Notes: a model not told the origin generated them from the sequence alone. Shown: positions 1-8,347, counted from the stretch's first letter. The stretch: DNA of 46,207 nucleotides from CAZJRB01 sp964547995 (GCA_964547995.1 CAZJRB010000058.1:1-46207), one strand, 5' to 3'. Made by a program: numbers and translations.

Positions 1-52
1 AGGTTTCGAGTTTTCCATTTTTTGGCCAAAAATCACGCTTGATTGAGGCCTA
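1..52. other. AT-rich non-coding start of the window
   Basis: This stretch is much more AT-rich than the gene that follows. It holds a perfect 14-bp palindrome, TTTTTGGCCAAAAA, at 19-32. An in-frame TGA at 44-46 closes the reading frame of the next gene, so no longer N-terminus is available here. It could be an intergenic region, or the edge of an inserted element that removed the 5' part of the TPR gene. The sequence does not decide between these. Confidence 0.4.
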
Positions 53-1168
53 GTGTTGCGGTCGGGGCTGGACAAAAACCCGGAAAAACGGCTGGCCGAT
101 CTGGACGAAGCCGTCCGCCTTGCCCCGAAGAACGCCGCGGCGGTCCGGACGCGCGGGCTCGTCTTGGCCGATGCCAAGAAATACGACCGGGCGCTGGCCG
201 ACCTCGACAAGTCGATCGAGCTGGCCCCGGACCATCTTCCCGGCTACGAGGCCAAGGCCCTGGTGCTCGTCGCCGCGGGGAAGCGCGACGAGGCACTCAA
301 GACACTCGATGAACTCGGCAAGAAGAAGCCGGGATTGGTCTTTCCCTGGGTGCAGAAAGCGAAAATCCATGTGGGCCAGAAGGACTTCAAGGCAGCCCTG
401 GCCGATCTCGACAAGGCCCTGAAAATCGCGCCGACGAACGGGTCCGTGCTGCTGATCCGGGCGGGAATCCATCAGGAAATGGATGAAAAGGAAAAGGCGC
501 TGGCCGACGTCGACAAAGCGCTGAAACTCCGGCCGGGATGGCCCGCCGCCGTCCGGGTCCGCTCGATGCTGCTGGCCGATTCCGGCAAGGTGAGCGAGGC
601 CATCGCCGAAATGGAAAAACTGCGCGAGTCGCAACCGAAGGACCTGCTGGCCCTGCTGCAATTGGCCCTGCTGTATACGAACGAAAAGAAATACGACAAG
701 GCGGTCCGGGCCTATACGGAAATCCTCGATGCCGCGCCGGAAAGCTGGGCCGCCCTGCGGGGACGCGGCGATGCGTTCCTAAACGACGGAAAACAGGCCA
801 AAGCCATCGCCGACTACGAAAAGGCCGTCAAGCTCAAACCCGACGAACCCGGTATCCTCAATAACCTCGCCTGGGTGCTGGCCACCTCGCCGAAGAAAAC
901 ACTCCGCGACGGCCGCCGGGCCGTCGAACTGGCCACCAAGGCCTGCGAGTTGACCGACTACAAACAGGCCCACATCCTCAGCACGCTCGCTTCCGCCCAC
1001 GCCGAGACGGGTGACTTCGACGCCGCAATGAAGTGGGTCCAAAAAGGCGTCGAGATCAGCGAAGGCGACGTCAAGGAACACCTCGCCAAGGAACTCAAAA
1101 GCTACGAGCAACGCAAACCCTGGCGTGAACTCCTCAAAAACGGCGAACCGGCGGACGACAAAGATTGA
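53..1168 (+). CDS. tetratricopeptide-repeat protein, probably 5'-truncated
   Basis: The 371-aa product is built almost wholly of TPR helix pairs of about 34 residues. About eight can be followed from residue 10 to 330, with repeated patterns such as ALADLDKAL-x-IAP and AIADYEKAVKLKPDEP. TPR arrays are protein-protein scaffolds; no enzymatic domain is visible. The C-terminal part (LNNLAWVLATSP, then a run ending YEQRKPWRELL) is the usual end of secreted planctomycete TPR proteins. Such proteins normally begin with a signal peptide and an extra N-terminal region, but here the frame starts at a GTG inside what already looks like repeat 1, with TGA six bases earlier and no Shine-Dalgarno site. 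The 5' end may therefore be lost, or the real start lies in another frame through a frameshift. The next gene converges on it. Confidence 0.75.
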   Translation: MLRSGLDKNPEKRLADLDEAVRLAPKNAAAVRTRGLVLADAKKYDRALADLDKSIELAPDHLPGYEAKALVLVAAGKRDEALKTLDELGKKKPGLVFPWVQKAKIHVGQKDFKAALADLDKALKIAPTNGSVLLIRAGIHQEMDEKEKALADVDKALKLRPGWPAAVRVRSMLLADSGKVSEAIAEMEKLRESQPKDLLALLQLALLYTNEKKYDKAVRAYTEILDAAPESWAALRGRGDAFLNDGKQAKAIADYEKAVKLKPDEPGILNNLAWVLATSPKKTLRDGRRAVELATKACELTDYKQAHILSTLASAHAETGDFDAAMKWVQKGVEISEGDVKEHLAKELKSYEQRKPWRELLKNGEPADDKD

Positions 1169-1224
1169 TCCGGGATGAGCGGTCCTTGTCCGAGCGCCCA
1201 GCGGCGGACTACGGGCTGCACAGC

Positions 1225-2130
1225 TCACGGGTTTTCGGGGGTTTTCTTCTCGACAAGCCGGATTCTCGCCGGCAGGGCCCCGGCGTTGAGCACATCGACG
1301 ATCTCGTAGACCTCGTCCTTGGTGAAGTCGCCGGTGATCTCACCGCGCTCGAAGATGGCGGCTTGAATGCCGGGTGCGGAATAGAGTTTGCCGTTGAGGA
1401 TGATCCCCAACCTCCGGGCGAAGTCCTGGACTTGGTCGGGCAGATTCTCCGAGGTGAGCATCCCGAACCGTTTTGCTCCAACCGGGTTGAGCGTGAAGTG
1501 TACGCACCGCTCACCGCGGTGATCCGTGCCCGGGCTCACCTGGACCAGATACTCGCCCGTTACGTCGTAATCGTCTTTGACGACGAGGATTTCCGTGACG
1601 GTCTTGCCGCCGATCTCTTGGGTCCGCCTGGCGATTTCGGGATAGTTGAATTCCTCTTCCCGGCCCTGGCCGACCGGGACCCACCAGGCGAGCAGATTTC
1701 CCTCGGAGTCTTTGAGCGTTTTGGCATCCTCGCTGAGCGCCCGGTCGATCAAGCCGGGGTGGTCTTTCGTGTTGGCCAGGACACGGAATTCGAGAGTTCC
1801 GGCGATATCGAGAATGCGTTCGATCCGCCGCGCGGTGCGTGGATCGTCGCCGAAGACTTGGATCTCAATCCGCCCGTCACCGATATCGCTTACCCGAGCG
1901 TGTCGCCGGCCGGGGTTAATGCGCCTGTTGATTGCGCCGATGACACGATTCACGGGGTAGTTGGCGGGATCGATGCCCGGTCCCGATTCGATCTCGTAGA
2001 CGAGAATCTCGCAGACCTGCCGGGGAAAGCAGACTTGCACCAAGTCGGCAACGACCCCAACGAGCCCGAGGAGGAACAGACCGCCCAGGAACACGAGCAG
2101 AACCGTCACGAACAAAAAGGGTTTCTTCAT
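1225..2130 (-). CDS. SecD-like P1-domain protein without the export channel domain
   Basis: The 301-aa protein starts with a hydrophobic helix (about residues 5-28) and continues as the first periplasmic domain of SecD. Family landmarks are GTLEFRVLAN, the region around LNPVGAKRFG, NGKLYSAPGIQAAI and DVLNAGALP. In full SecD/SecDF, which helps Sec-dependent secretion using the proton gradient, the last motif leads into a six-helix membrane domain. Here the protein ends about 15 residues after AGALP, so it cannot form the proton-conducting channel. It may be a stand-alone periplasmic accessory protein or a decayed paralogue; the intact frame and clean start favour a functional short form. It converges on the TPR gene and lies downstream of the small gene at 2297-2569. 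Confidence 0.72.
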   Translation of the reverse strand: MKKPFLFVTVLLVFLGGLFLLGLVGVVADLVQVCFPRQVCEILVYEIESGPGIDPANYPVNRVIGAINRRINPGRRHARVSDIGDGRIEIQVFGDDPRTARRIERILDIAGTLEFRVLANTKDHPGLIDRALSEDAKTLKDSEGNLLAWWVPVGQGREEEFNYPEIARRTQEIGGKTVTEILVVKDDYDVTGEYLVQVSPGTDHRGERCVHFTLNPVGAKRFGMLTSENLPDQVQDFARRLGIILNGKLYSAPGIQAAIFERGEITGDFTKDEVYEIVDVLNAGALPARIRLVEKKTPENP

Positions 2131-2296
2131 GGTCGGTTTCTCGGGTCAGCCCCCCCAACACAACATTGTCCTGCTTGAGTGCATAGCGTGACGTGTACAC
2201 ACCATTGTCGCAGCGGGAGTCAAGCGTGTCAAGTATTGCAGAGTCGCGCCGTTCGGACGAAGAGCCTGCCCGTTCAGAGACCGCAGCGCAAGGGGA

Positions 2297-2569
2297 TCAC
2301 AGTGCAAGGGGCCGATAGGGGCGGAAGTCCACAACGTCGCCTTTGGGAAACGCGATCGCCATCAGCGGATTATCGACCGCCAATTCCTCGGCGCTCTTGT
2401 CGAGGAACTGCAACAGGAATTTGTCGCCGGTCATGAAAGGGACGCTGCGGCGCCGGGGGAAAAAGCCGCTTACATATCGGCCTCCCATCCCACGGTCGTC
2501 GATCTTCAGGGACACTTCGATCGCTTTCGTCAACGGGCGGCCCTTCACGTCATAGATTCTTGCGAGCAT
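2297..2569 (-). CDS. small protein of unknown function (90 aa)
   Basis: I do not recognise this family. The protein begins MLARIYDVKGRPLTKAIEV and is rich in beta-strand-like segments, with no signal peptide or membrane helix. The ATG at 2569 is preceded by GGAG with seven bases of spacing, which supports this start. The frame stays open upstream to 2953, but that extension is Arg-rich and runs into the palindromic repeat at 2841-3025, so an upstream start would be an artefact. Codon use in the 90-aa part matches the neighbouring genes. It lies 166 bases upstream of the SecD-like gene on the same strand and could be co-transcribed with it. Confidence 0.6.
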   Translation of the reverse strand: MLARIYDVKGRPLTKAIEVSLKIDDRGMGGRYVSGFFPRRRSVPFMTGDKFLLQFLDKSAEELAVDNPLMAIAFPKGDVVDFRPYRPLAL

Positions 2570-2840
2570 TTCAGAAACTCCACTAGCGGCGGGTAAAGAA
2601 GCGGAAGGATGGGCAAGAGGCAAGGAGCATCTCGCGGGGGGCAAAGAAGCGGGGCGCCTTTCGGTAAGAACGCCCCGCATCAAAGGGTGTCTTCGCAATA
2701 GAGTAGCAAGACGGACGTGCGAGAGCAAGGCAAGGCAGAGTTTTTTGCAGTTTTTTTTCGCGGTTCTTCGCCGCGTTGCTGTCGACATGGCGGAGGCCGT
2801 GTGTCGACACCCGGTTTTCCTGTTCGCAGCGTGTCTCCCC
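2570..2840. other. intergenic region without a recognisable gene
   Basis: Only Arg-rich open frames typical of non-coding GC-rich DNA are present. There is an imperfect A/T-rich patch around 2740-2765 (runs of T). No RNA gene was recognised. Confidence 0.4.
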
Positions 2841-3025
2841 GCTTCTCCGCGACCACCGAGGCTGTGACTTTTTGCGATTTGGCTGTAGGGAACGCCCTCT
2901 GTGGCGTTCCGAGAAGCAGGAAGGAGCGCGTTTCCCGGGTTTCGGAACGCCACAGAGGGCGTTCCCTACAGAGCATCGATACCAGGCTCCAAAAGAGTCA
3001 CAGCCTCATCGGTCGCGGCTTTATA
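2841..3025. repeat. nested palindromic repeat, copy A
   Basis: The inner inverted repeat has 27-bp perfect arms at 2885-2911 and 2943-2969 (left arm starts GTAGGGAACGCCCTCTGTGG). Outside it lie GAGGCTGTGACTTTT on the left and its complement on the right (about 2994-3007), and outermost a CCGCGACC / GGTCGCGG pair reaching 3019. Two more copies occur at 29828-30000 and 34891-35056. It looks like a MITE or REP-type mobile palindrome, with no transposase nearby. Confidence 0.85.
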
Positions 3026-3075
3026 ACACGAAATCGCGCGTCCCAGGACACTCAGACGTATCGCTGTAGTGCTAC

Positions 3076-4011
3076 CTACCGACAGGGGCGTGTCTTCAGC
3101 ACTTCGTCGAGCCACCGGCGGAGTTCCTTCCGGGCGGGGCTCGGGCGCAGGGTCCAGGCGTCGTTGTGGTTGCGGAAGCCGGTTTCCCGGAAGGTGAACG
3201 GGGCCGTAACGCCGGTTCCTTCGAGATAACGCTTCGTGGCGATGAAGGAACCGCGGCCGTCGGGGCCCGATTCGCCGCAGATGAACTGGGGCCGGCCGCC
3301 GAGCCGTTTCAGCCGCACAAGGGCCGACGCGCGATCCGCACCCGGGTAGCCCCAACGCTCGTGTACGCCGTCGTAGTGGCTGAACGGGACGAACGCCGCC
3401 CAGAGCTTCGCGATTTCGTCGTCGTGCAGGCCGATGAAATTACAAGCGATTGCTCCGCGGGAGAAGCCGGCCAGGACGACCCTGCCGGGATCGCCGCCGT
3501 ACTGCCGGCAGATCCAAGGGACGGCCTTTTTGCAGTAGTCGATCGTCGGCCCCGGGTCGTACTCCGGTTTGTTTCCCCACCATCGCGTGACGTTGGCCTT
3601 GCCGTCGTTGTCAAGATACGGCAGGCAGAGCCACAAGAAGCCTCGGCCGCCGGAGATGCCGTAGCCGAGCTTGCTTCGTTCGACCTGTCCGGTGCTGACG
3701 TCGCCGTAGCGGTTTTTGTACGGGCCGTTGCCGGCGTACTCGACGATGAGCGGGTAGTGTTTGCCGGGCTGCCAGCCGGTCGGCAGGTAGATGGCATGGT
3801 AAACGTCGGTGTCCTTGTACTGCGGTATCGTTTGCCGGACACGTTTCCCCGGCGCCGGTTTCCCGGCGGTCATTTCCGGCACGGTCAGATCGGGCTGGAC
3901 ATCGCGGATGTCGGGCGCGCGTCCCGGGGTTTCGCCGGCAAACACAGAAACCGCACCCGACACACACAGGGTCACAACGAGCGGCAATCGCGGGTCGAGA
4001 AGGCGAGTCAT
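3076..4011 (-). CDS. secreted alpha/beta-hydrolase (esterase/depolymerase-like)
   Basis: The 311-aa protein has a signal peptide (hydrophobic stretch about residues 9-24, likely cleavage after VFA at 25). A serine-hydrolase fold follows. The nucleophile elbow is GFSRG with Ser184, after a strand RVVLA. A late HND motif around His282 is a good candidate for the catalytic histidine; the acid residue is not certain. The region around IYLPTGWQPGKHYPLIVEY is the start of a core sheet as in esterase D or polyhydroxybutyrate-depolymerase-type enzymes. It probably acts on an ester or acyl substrate outside the cytoplasm; the substrate is unknown. The ATG at 4011 is chosen because upstream sequence in this frame is Arg-rich and overlaps the GYF_2 gene. 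It lies 83 bases downstream of that gene on the same strand. Confidence 0.75.
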   Translation of the reverse strand: MTRLLDPRLPLVVTLCVSGAVSVFAGETPGRAPDIRDVQPDLTVPEMTAGKPAPGKRVRQTIPQYKDTDVYHAIYLPTGWQPGKHYPLIVEYAGNGPYKNRYGDVSTGQVERSKLGYGISGGRGFLWLCLPYLDNDGKANVTRWWGNKPEYDPGPTIDYCKKAVPWICRQYGGDPGRVVLAGFSRGAIACNFIGLHDDEIAKLWAAFVPFSHYDGVHERWGYPGADRASALVRLKRLGGRPQFICGESGPDGRGSFIATKRYLEGTGVTAPFTFRETGFRNHNDAWTLRPSPARKELRRWLDEVLKTRPCR

Positions 4012-4094
4012 GGAGACGTCCGGTGGGGAGCGCCGCGCCGAGCGGGGTAACATCTTTCTCAAGGGGTTGACGGTCCGGCGGCGGCGTGCGCCGG

Positions 4095-6242
4095 TTACTT
4101 TGGTATCGGCGCCGTGACGGGTCCTGTTTGCGTTTTCAGCGGTTCCGGTTGCGCGTCGGCGGGTGTATTCCCGGGTTGTTGTTCCGCCGGCGTCGCGGGC
4201 GTTTCCGGCTCCGGCGTTCCGCCGCCGCTTGGGAACGCGAGGTATGCGACCGCGAGCAAGACGGCCGCGAGCACGGCGAGGGCGGCGATTTTCTGCCATC
4301 CTTTGAGGCCTTGCCAGGTGGCTCTTACCATAGCGAGAGCGGCTGCCGCGGCCGATTGGAGTCCGCCGAAGATGCTTCCTTCCGGGGCCAGCTCCTTCAG
4401 CTCCTCGTCGGCGTCTTCGTAGTCGTCGAGCAAGTCGGAGAGTTTGCCTTCGTCGGGGGCGTACTTGTCTGCGAGGAGTTTTTCGGGCAGTTTTTCTTCG
4501 AGTGCGAGGCGCTCTTTTTCTTTGCCCTCGATCATTTTTTCGCACTGTTGGATTTCCGCTGCGAGCACGTCGCCGCTGCTGAGGTTTTTCACGTTCAGCG
4601 ATTTGGCCAGATCTTTCTTCTTCGCATCCAGTGCGGTTTGGGCGGCTTCGACCTGGGGGCGAAGTTCCTTGACTTTTGATTTCAATTCGTTGATGCGGGC
4701 AATGACTTCCGACGTTCCGGCCCGCTCGACGTTGATGAGATTGGGTGAAACGGTGAGTTTTCTTCCGACTTCGGCGTCGAGGCCGGCGATTTTCGCTTCT
4801 TCGGTCTTGAGCTTGCCCGCGATGGTCTGGCCTTCGGCTTTCGCCTTGGCTTCCTCGACTTTTCCGGCGTCGGCCTGCGCCTCGAGCCGCTCGCGTTGTT
4901 GTTCGAGGTCCATGATGTCCTGGTGGACCTCGAGTCGCTGCGCGAAGATTTCGTTATCGGGGATGTTGCCGGTGATCCATGCGTCGAAGGCGGTTTTGCC
5001 GAGCATTTCGGTGGACTGTTCCAGGCCCGTCTCGGCGGCCGCCAGCTCGTTCGACCTTTCGCGCCAGGGCGTTTCCACGGGGTCGAGTTCGGCCTGCACC
5101 CGTTGCAGTTGTTCCGCCCGATCTTTCGCCTTGTCGATTTCTTTCTGCAAGGCGGAACGGGCGCCGCAGAATTGAGCGACCGCTTTCACGTCGGACAGCT
5201 CGTCGCTCTCCTCGAGGACCTGCCGAACGATCGCCTGCCGCAACTGGTCGAGCTTCTCTCGCAATTGCCCGATCCGGACCCCGGAGTCTTTTTCGGCCGC
5301 GGGCGCCGCATCGGGCATTTCCTTTTTTTCATCTTTTTCTTTTTTCTTGCCTTCCTTCTTTTTTACCTCCGGCCCGGCGGCGGGTTTTGATTGGGGTCTG
5401 CCTTTCTTCTTGGTTGCAGTCCGTTTTTTTCTCTTGCTTCCCGGCGAGGTTGCCGCTCTCGGCTTGCTCTTTGGTTTTGGAACAGGCGGGCCGGCAATAT
5501 CCGGCAAGGTCGACTCCGAAGTCGAGATCGAAACCTTGGGCACGGGCATGTTTTTGGGAAACAGTCCCTGGACCTTCTTGGCCGGCAGCCACTCGTCGAG
5601 GCCTTCTCGCCACACCAGGTGGTCCGGTTGGAGTCTCCCGATATTCGCCCGCTCTTGGAGGGTTTGCGACGAGATGGGGCCGCAGCGTTTTTCCCCTTTC
5701 ATAAAGTACCACTCCGCCGGCTTTTTCTTCTTTTTCTTCGGTTCCGGCTCGATCGGCTGCTGCTCGGCCGGTTGTTGCACGCCGGGGATGGGCTGCGGGA
5801 TCGGCCCTTGGGCGGCCGGCCCTTGTGGGACAGGCTGCTGGGGGATGATCGGTTGTTGCGGGGAGACCGGCTGCTGTACAAACGGTTGTTGCGGGATCGG
5901 CTGTCCCATGCCGGGTTGCTGCACACCGGGGATCGGCTGTTGCGGGATCGGTTGTCCGAAGGGCTGCGGGGGCGCCGGTTGCTGGGGAATGGGTTGTTGG
6001 GGGATCGGTTGTTGTGGGATCGGTTGTTGGGGAATGGGTTGTTGGGGGATCGGTTGCGGCGGGGCCGTGTCGAAAATGCCACCGGCCTTGCCTGCTTCCA
6101 TCCAGTTTCCCATGCCTTCCGTCCAGACCATGTCGGTCGGCTGTAGTTGCCCCGATTGGGCGAGGCCCTGGAGTTGCTCGGTGGAAACGGGCCCGAACTG
6201 CTGCCCTGCGCGCTGGTAAAGCCATTGGGATGCCACGAACAT
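4095..6242 (-). CDS. GYF_2-domain coiled-coil membrane protein
   Basis: The 715-aa protein has two GYF_2 (DUF4339-type) modules: residues about 5-60 (QWLYQRAGQQFGPVS) and about 175-235 (EWYFMKGEKRCGPIS, ending LDEWLPA). They are joined by a Pro/Gln linker of repeated IPQQP units. A Lys-rich stretch follows, then a long charged region (about 310-630) with heptad-like coiled-coil character. One membrane helix (IAALAVLAAVLLAVAYLAF) near residue 665 leaves a short Pro-rich tail. GYF-type domains bind proline-rich peptides, so the first module might bind the protein's own linker. A planctomycete-type architecture; function unknown, possibly a membrane scaffold. AAGGGG precedes the ATG. It lies downstream of the thioredoxin-protease gene on the same strand. 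Confidence 0.75.
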   Translation of the reverse strand: MFVASQWLYQRAGQQFGPVSTEQLQGLAQSGQLQPTDMVWTEGMGNWMEAGKAGGIFDTAPPQPIPQQPIPQQPIPQQPIPQQPIPQQPAPPQPFGQPIPQQPIPGVQQPGMGQPIPQQPFVQQPVSPQQPIIPQQPVPQGPAAQGPIPQPIPGVQQPAEQQPIEPEPKKKKKKPAEWYFMKGEKRCGPISSQTLQERANIGRLQPDHLVWREGLDEWLPAKKVQGLFPKNMPVPKVSISTSESTLPDIAGPPVPKPKSKPRAATSPGSKRKKRTATKKKGRPQSKPAAGPEVKKKEGKKKEKDEKKEMPDAAPAAEKDSGVRIGQLREKLDQLRQAIVRQVLEESDELSDVKAVAQFCGARSALQKEIDKAKDRAEQLQRVQAELDPVETPWRERSNELAAAETGLEQSTEMLGKTAFDAWITGNIPDNEIFAQRLEVHQDIMDLEQQRERLEAQADAGKVEEAKAKAEGQTIAGKLKTEEAKIAGLDAEVGRKLTVSPNLINVERAGTSEVIARINELKSKVKELRPQVEAAQTALDAKKKDLAKSLNVKNLSSGDVLAAEIQQCEKMIEGKEKERLALEEKLPEKLLADKYAPDEGKLSDLLDDYEDADEELKELAPEGSIFGGLQSAAAAALAMVRATWQGLKGWQKIAALAVLAAVLLAVAYLAFPSGGGTPEPETPATPAEQQPGNTPADAQPEPLKTQTGPVTAPIPK
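5986..6060 (-). repeat. 15-bp tandem repeat coding for Pro/Gln units
   Basis: Five consecutive 15-bp units (5986-6000, 6001-6015, 6016-6030, 6031-6045, 6046-6060) alternate between two near-identical forms and encode IPQQP on the minus strand. Degenerate units continue to about 5755. Copy number could vary between strains by slippage, changing the linker length between the two GYF_2 modules. Confidence 0.8.
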
Positions 6243-6366
6243 ATCCCCTTCAGAGAACGAAGTAGCAAGGTGCTATTTCGATAGCGTATGGGATGGGCGG
6301 ACGGGCGTCAAGCAGCTTGCAGGACGTGAAAGGGGACCTGCCCCTCCGAGGAATGGTCATGCGAGG

Positions 6367-7881
6367 CTACCGCCTTGTTCCGCGCCAGCCGTTGGCGTTG
6401 TCGGCTCCTGCCGGCGAGAGGCGGGCGACCGGGACTACCGCCCGGCGCGGCGAGCGGTTCGGGGGGACTTCGAGCGAGGTGGGCTGGAGTTTATCCTGCA
6501 TCCGGGTCTCGGCGGCCAATTGCTGGAGGAATTGCGGCGAAGCCCTTTCGAGCAACGTGATTTCGCCCTTGGCACCGGTGTTGTTGCGGGGGCGGACCAC
6601 GCAGATCACCTCGGCCCCCGCTTCCAAGCGCCGGCGAATCTCGTCCAAGGCGGCTTGTTCCGCAGCGCCGAGTGAGTACACCGGCGCCGTCGCGGCGATC
6701 GCCGGCGCCGGCCGGGAGGGAAACTCCTTTGCCATCGCGGGCGGCGACGCCGGAGTTGCCGGGGTTGCCGGGGTTGCCGGATTACGCGGCGTCCGATAGA
6801 CAAACGCCAGTCCCGCTTTGTCCAATTGGGCATGGATCGAACGCAGAGCGGCATAGAGCCCTTCCTTGTCCCTTGGGTCGGCGGCGAAGCAGACGCCGAT
6901 TACCTTGCCGTCGTCGGTAAACAGTCCGCCGCCGCTGCGGCCTTCGACGGGTATCCCGGCCACTTCGATGTTTGCAGGTCCCTGGTACTTGTCGAGCGAG
7001 GTCACGCGGGAGTGGCGCACACTCGGGCGGTCGCCGTTGTTGCAGCCGACGCTGACCACCGCATCTCCTTCTTTGACACGATAATCGGGCGGGGCAACCG
7101 GTGCTACCTTCACCGGTCCCGGAGGGCGAATCGCTACCAGCCCGACATCCCCATCGAGATTGTAGGAAATGAGTCGGCCGGGGACCTTCTGCGCCGCCGC
7201 CGGGCCGAACAAGTCGACGTCAATCCGGCCTTGGCCATTCGATTCGCGGAAGATGTGTCCGCAGGTGAGGATCAGGGCTTCGCCGTCGCGGGCGTCGATG
7301 ATCGTGCCCGATCCGCACGAATGGCCGCGGCGATCTTCAATCCGAAGCCGCACGCTGGAGGCGATCAAGGCATTCTTCGTGGCGACCGGATCGCCGCGGA
7401 CCGGGTTCCAGCCGGGCGAGCCCTTCGCTGCCGGCGCCGATTTCCCGGCCGTCGCCGGCTCGGTAAATGACGCTTGTTGGACGTGCGTTTCCGCCGCACT
7501 CGGGACCGGTTTCGGGGACTGCGCGTCGGCCAACTGTGCCGGCGGCGGACCTGCCGGCGGATCCGGCGGCCGGGCGGCAAGGCCACGCTTGCACAATCGC
7601 TCGAGGCAACTGAAACTGGTCCCCCCGACCACACGGCCGATTTCGCGCCCGTCGGACAACATCACGAAACACGGAATGTTGGTCACGCCGTACTGCTGCT
7701 TCAGTTCCGGGTGTTGATCGACGTTGATCTTTTGGACTGGGTAGCCCTCCTGGATCAATGCCTGGATCGTCGGGTTCATGGCGCGACACGGGGGACACCA
7801 GTCGGCGTAGAAATCCAACAGCACGGTTTGGCTGGTGGCGGAGATGAACGTGGCCGCCAGGGCCGCTTGCAACGAGACCAT
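6367..7881 (-). CDS. thioredoxin-trypsin-like serine protease fusion
   Basis: The 504-aa protein has an N-terminal thioredoxin fold with active site WCPPC (Cys29, Cys32) and the cis-Pro segment NIPCF (Pro70). A Pro/Ala-rich linker (about 100-165) follows, then a chymotrypsin/HtrA-like protease domain. Triad candidates are His209 in TCGHIF, Asp245 in LDGDVGL and Ser316 in GRSGGGLF. The remaining region ends in a Pro/Ala-rich tract and a basic tail; no PDZ domain is visible. No clear cleavable signal peptide is seen, only a moderately hydrophobic start. A combined redox and proteolysis function, for example on misfolded disulfide-containing proteins, is an inference. GGAGG six bases before the ATG is a strong ribosome site. 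The gene is divergent from the ROK kinase. Confidence 0.82.
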   Translation of the reverse strand: MVSLQAALAATFISATSQTVLLDFYADWCPPCRAMNPTIQALIQEGYPVQKINVDQHPELKQQYGVTNIPCFVMLSDGREIGRVVGGTSFSCLERLCKRGLAARPPDPPAGPPPAQLADAQSPKPVPSAAETHVQQASFTEPATAGKSAPAAKGSPGWNPVRGDPVATKNALIASSVRLRIEDRRGHSCGSGTIIDARDGEALILTCGHIFRESNGQGRIDVDLFGPAAAQKVPGRLISYNLDGDVGLVAIRPPGPVKVAPVAPPDYRVKEGDAVVSVGCNNGDRPSVRHSRVTSLDKYQGPANIEVAGIPVEGRSGGGLFTDDGKVIGVCFAADPRDKEGLYAALRSIHAQLDKAGLAFVYRTPRNPATPATPATPASPPAMAKEFPSRPAPAIAATAPVYSLGAAEQAALDEIRRRLEAGAEVICVVRPRNNTGAKGEITLLERASPQFLQQLAAETRMQDKLQPTSLEVPPNRSPRRAVVPVARLSPAGADNANGWRGTRR

Positions 7882-8318
7882 CGGTTCCCTCCTATGAGGT
7901 CGTCGTTCGAGTTGACGGGTGCCGGAAACAGCCTTCCGCTGCCGTCCCTGCGAAACTCAGCCGGGAGGCTCAAGTCACGAGGATTTCGTAGATGCGAACC
8001 GGCAACGAGACGTGCGGACGTCAAGATGAGGCGAGTTGGCAACCTCCGTGTTACCACTGTTTCAGCCGGTTGCGTCTCGCGCTGCAACCGACCGACATCC
8101 CTGGCGGCAGCTTGCAGGCGGCGGGTGGTGCAAACGGCTGCGAATTCCTTTTCTTATGTTGGTTCAAAACGAAGCGGGTCTTGGAAGGGCGGCATTCTGT
8201 CCGGAATCGCCGTTTAGCACAATCGCAACTTCCCGATTTTCTTGGGCGTTTGGCGGAAAAATGTGGAATTTCGAGGAACTCTGCCGATTTCCGACCGCAA
8301 AACCGGCCGTCCCGCCAA
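7882..8318. other. divergent intergenic region, mostly featureless
   Basis: This lies between the divergent thioredoxin-protease and ROK kinase genes. The kinase frame stays open upstream to 8036, but that part has no domain similarity, no good ribosome site and different composition, so I read it as non-coding. No RNA gene or repeat was recognised here. Confidence 0.4.
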
Positions 8319-8347
8319 TTGCCAGCACTGCTGGCACCGCCTATACT
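8319..8347 (+). promoter_or_regulatory. sigma70-type promoter with palindromic spacer for the ROK kinase
   Basis: TTGCCA at 8319-8324 and TATACT at 8342-8347 are separated by exactly 17 bases. Inside the spacer is the inverted repeat GCCAGCA-C-TGCTGGC at 8321-8335. An operator there would block RNA polymerase directly. Transcription would begin near 8354, about 55 bases before the kinase ATG. Confidence 0.6.

Noticed and set aside
2131..2296. Promoter for the SecD-like gene (TTGACA and TTGACT on the minus strand)
   Set aside because: The -35 boxes are good, but no -10 box lies at 16-18 bases that is convincing.
2570..2840. Arg-rich frames on both strands
   Set aside because: No domain, no ribosome site, and composition typical of translated non-coding GC-rich DNA.
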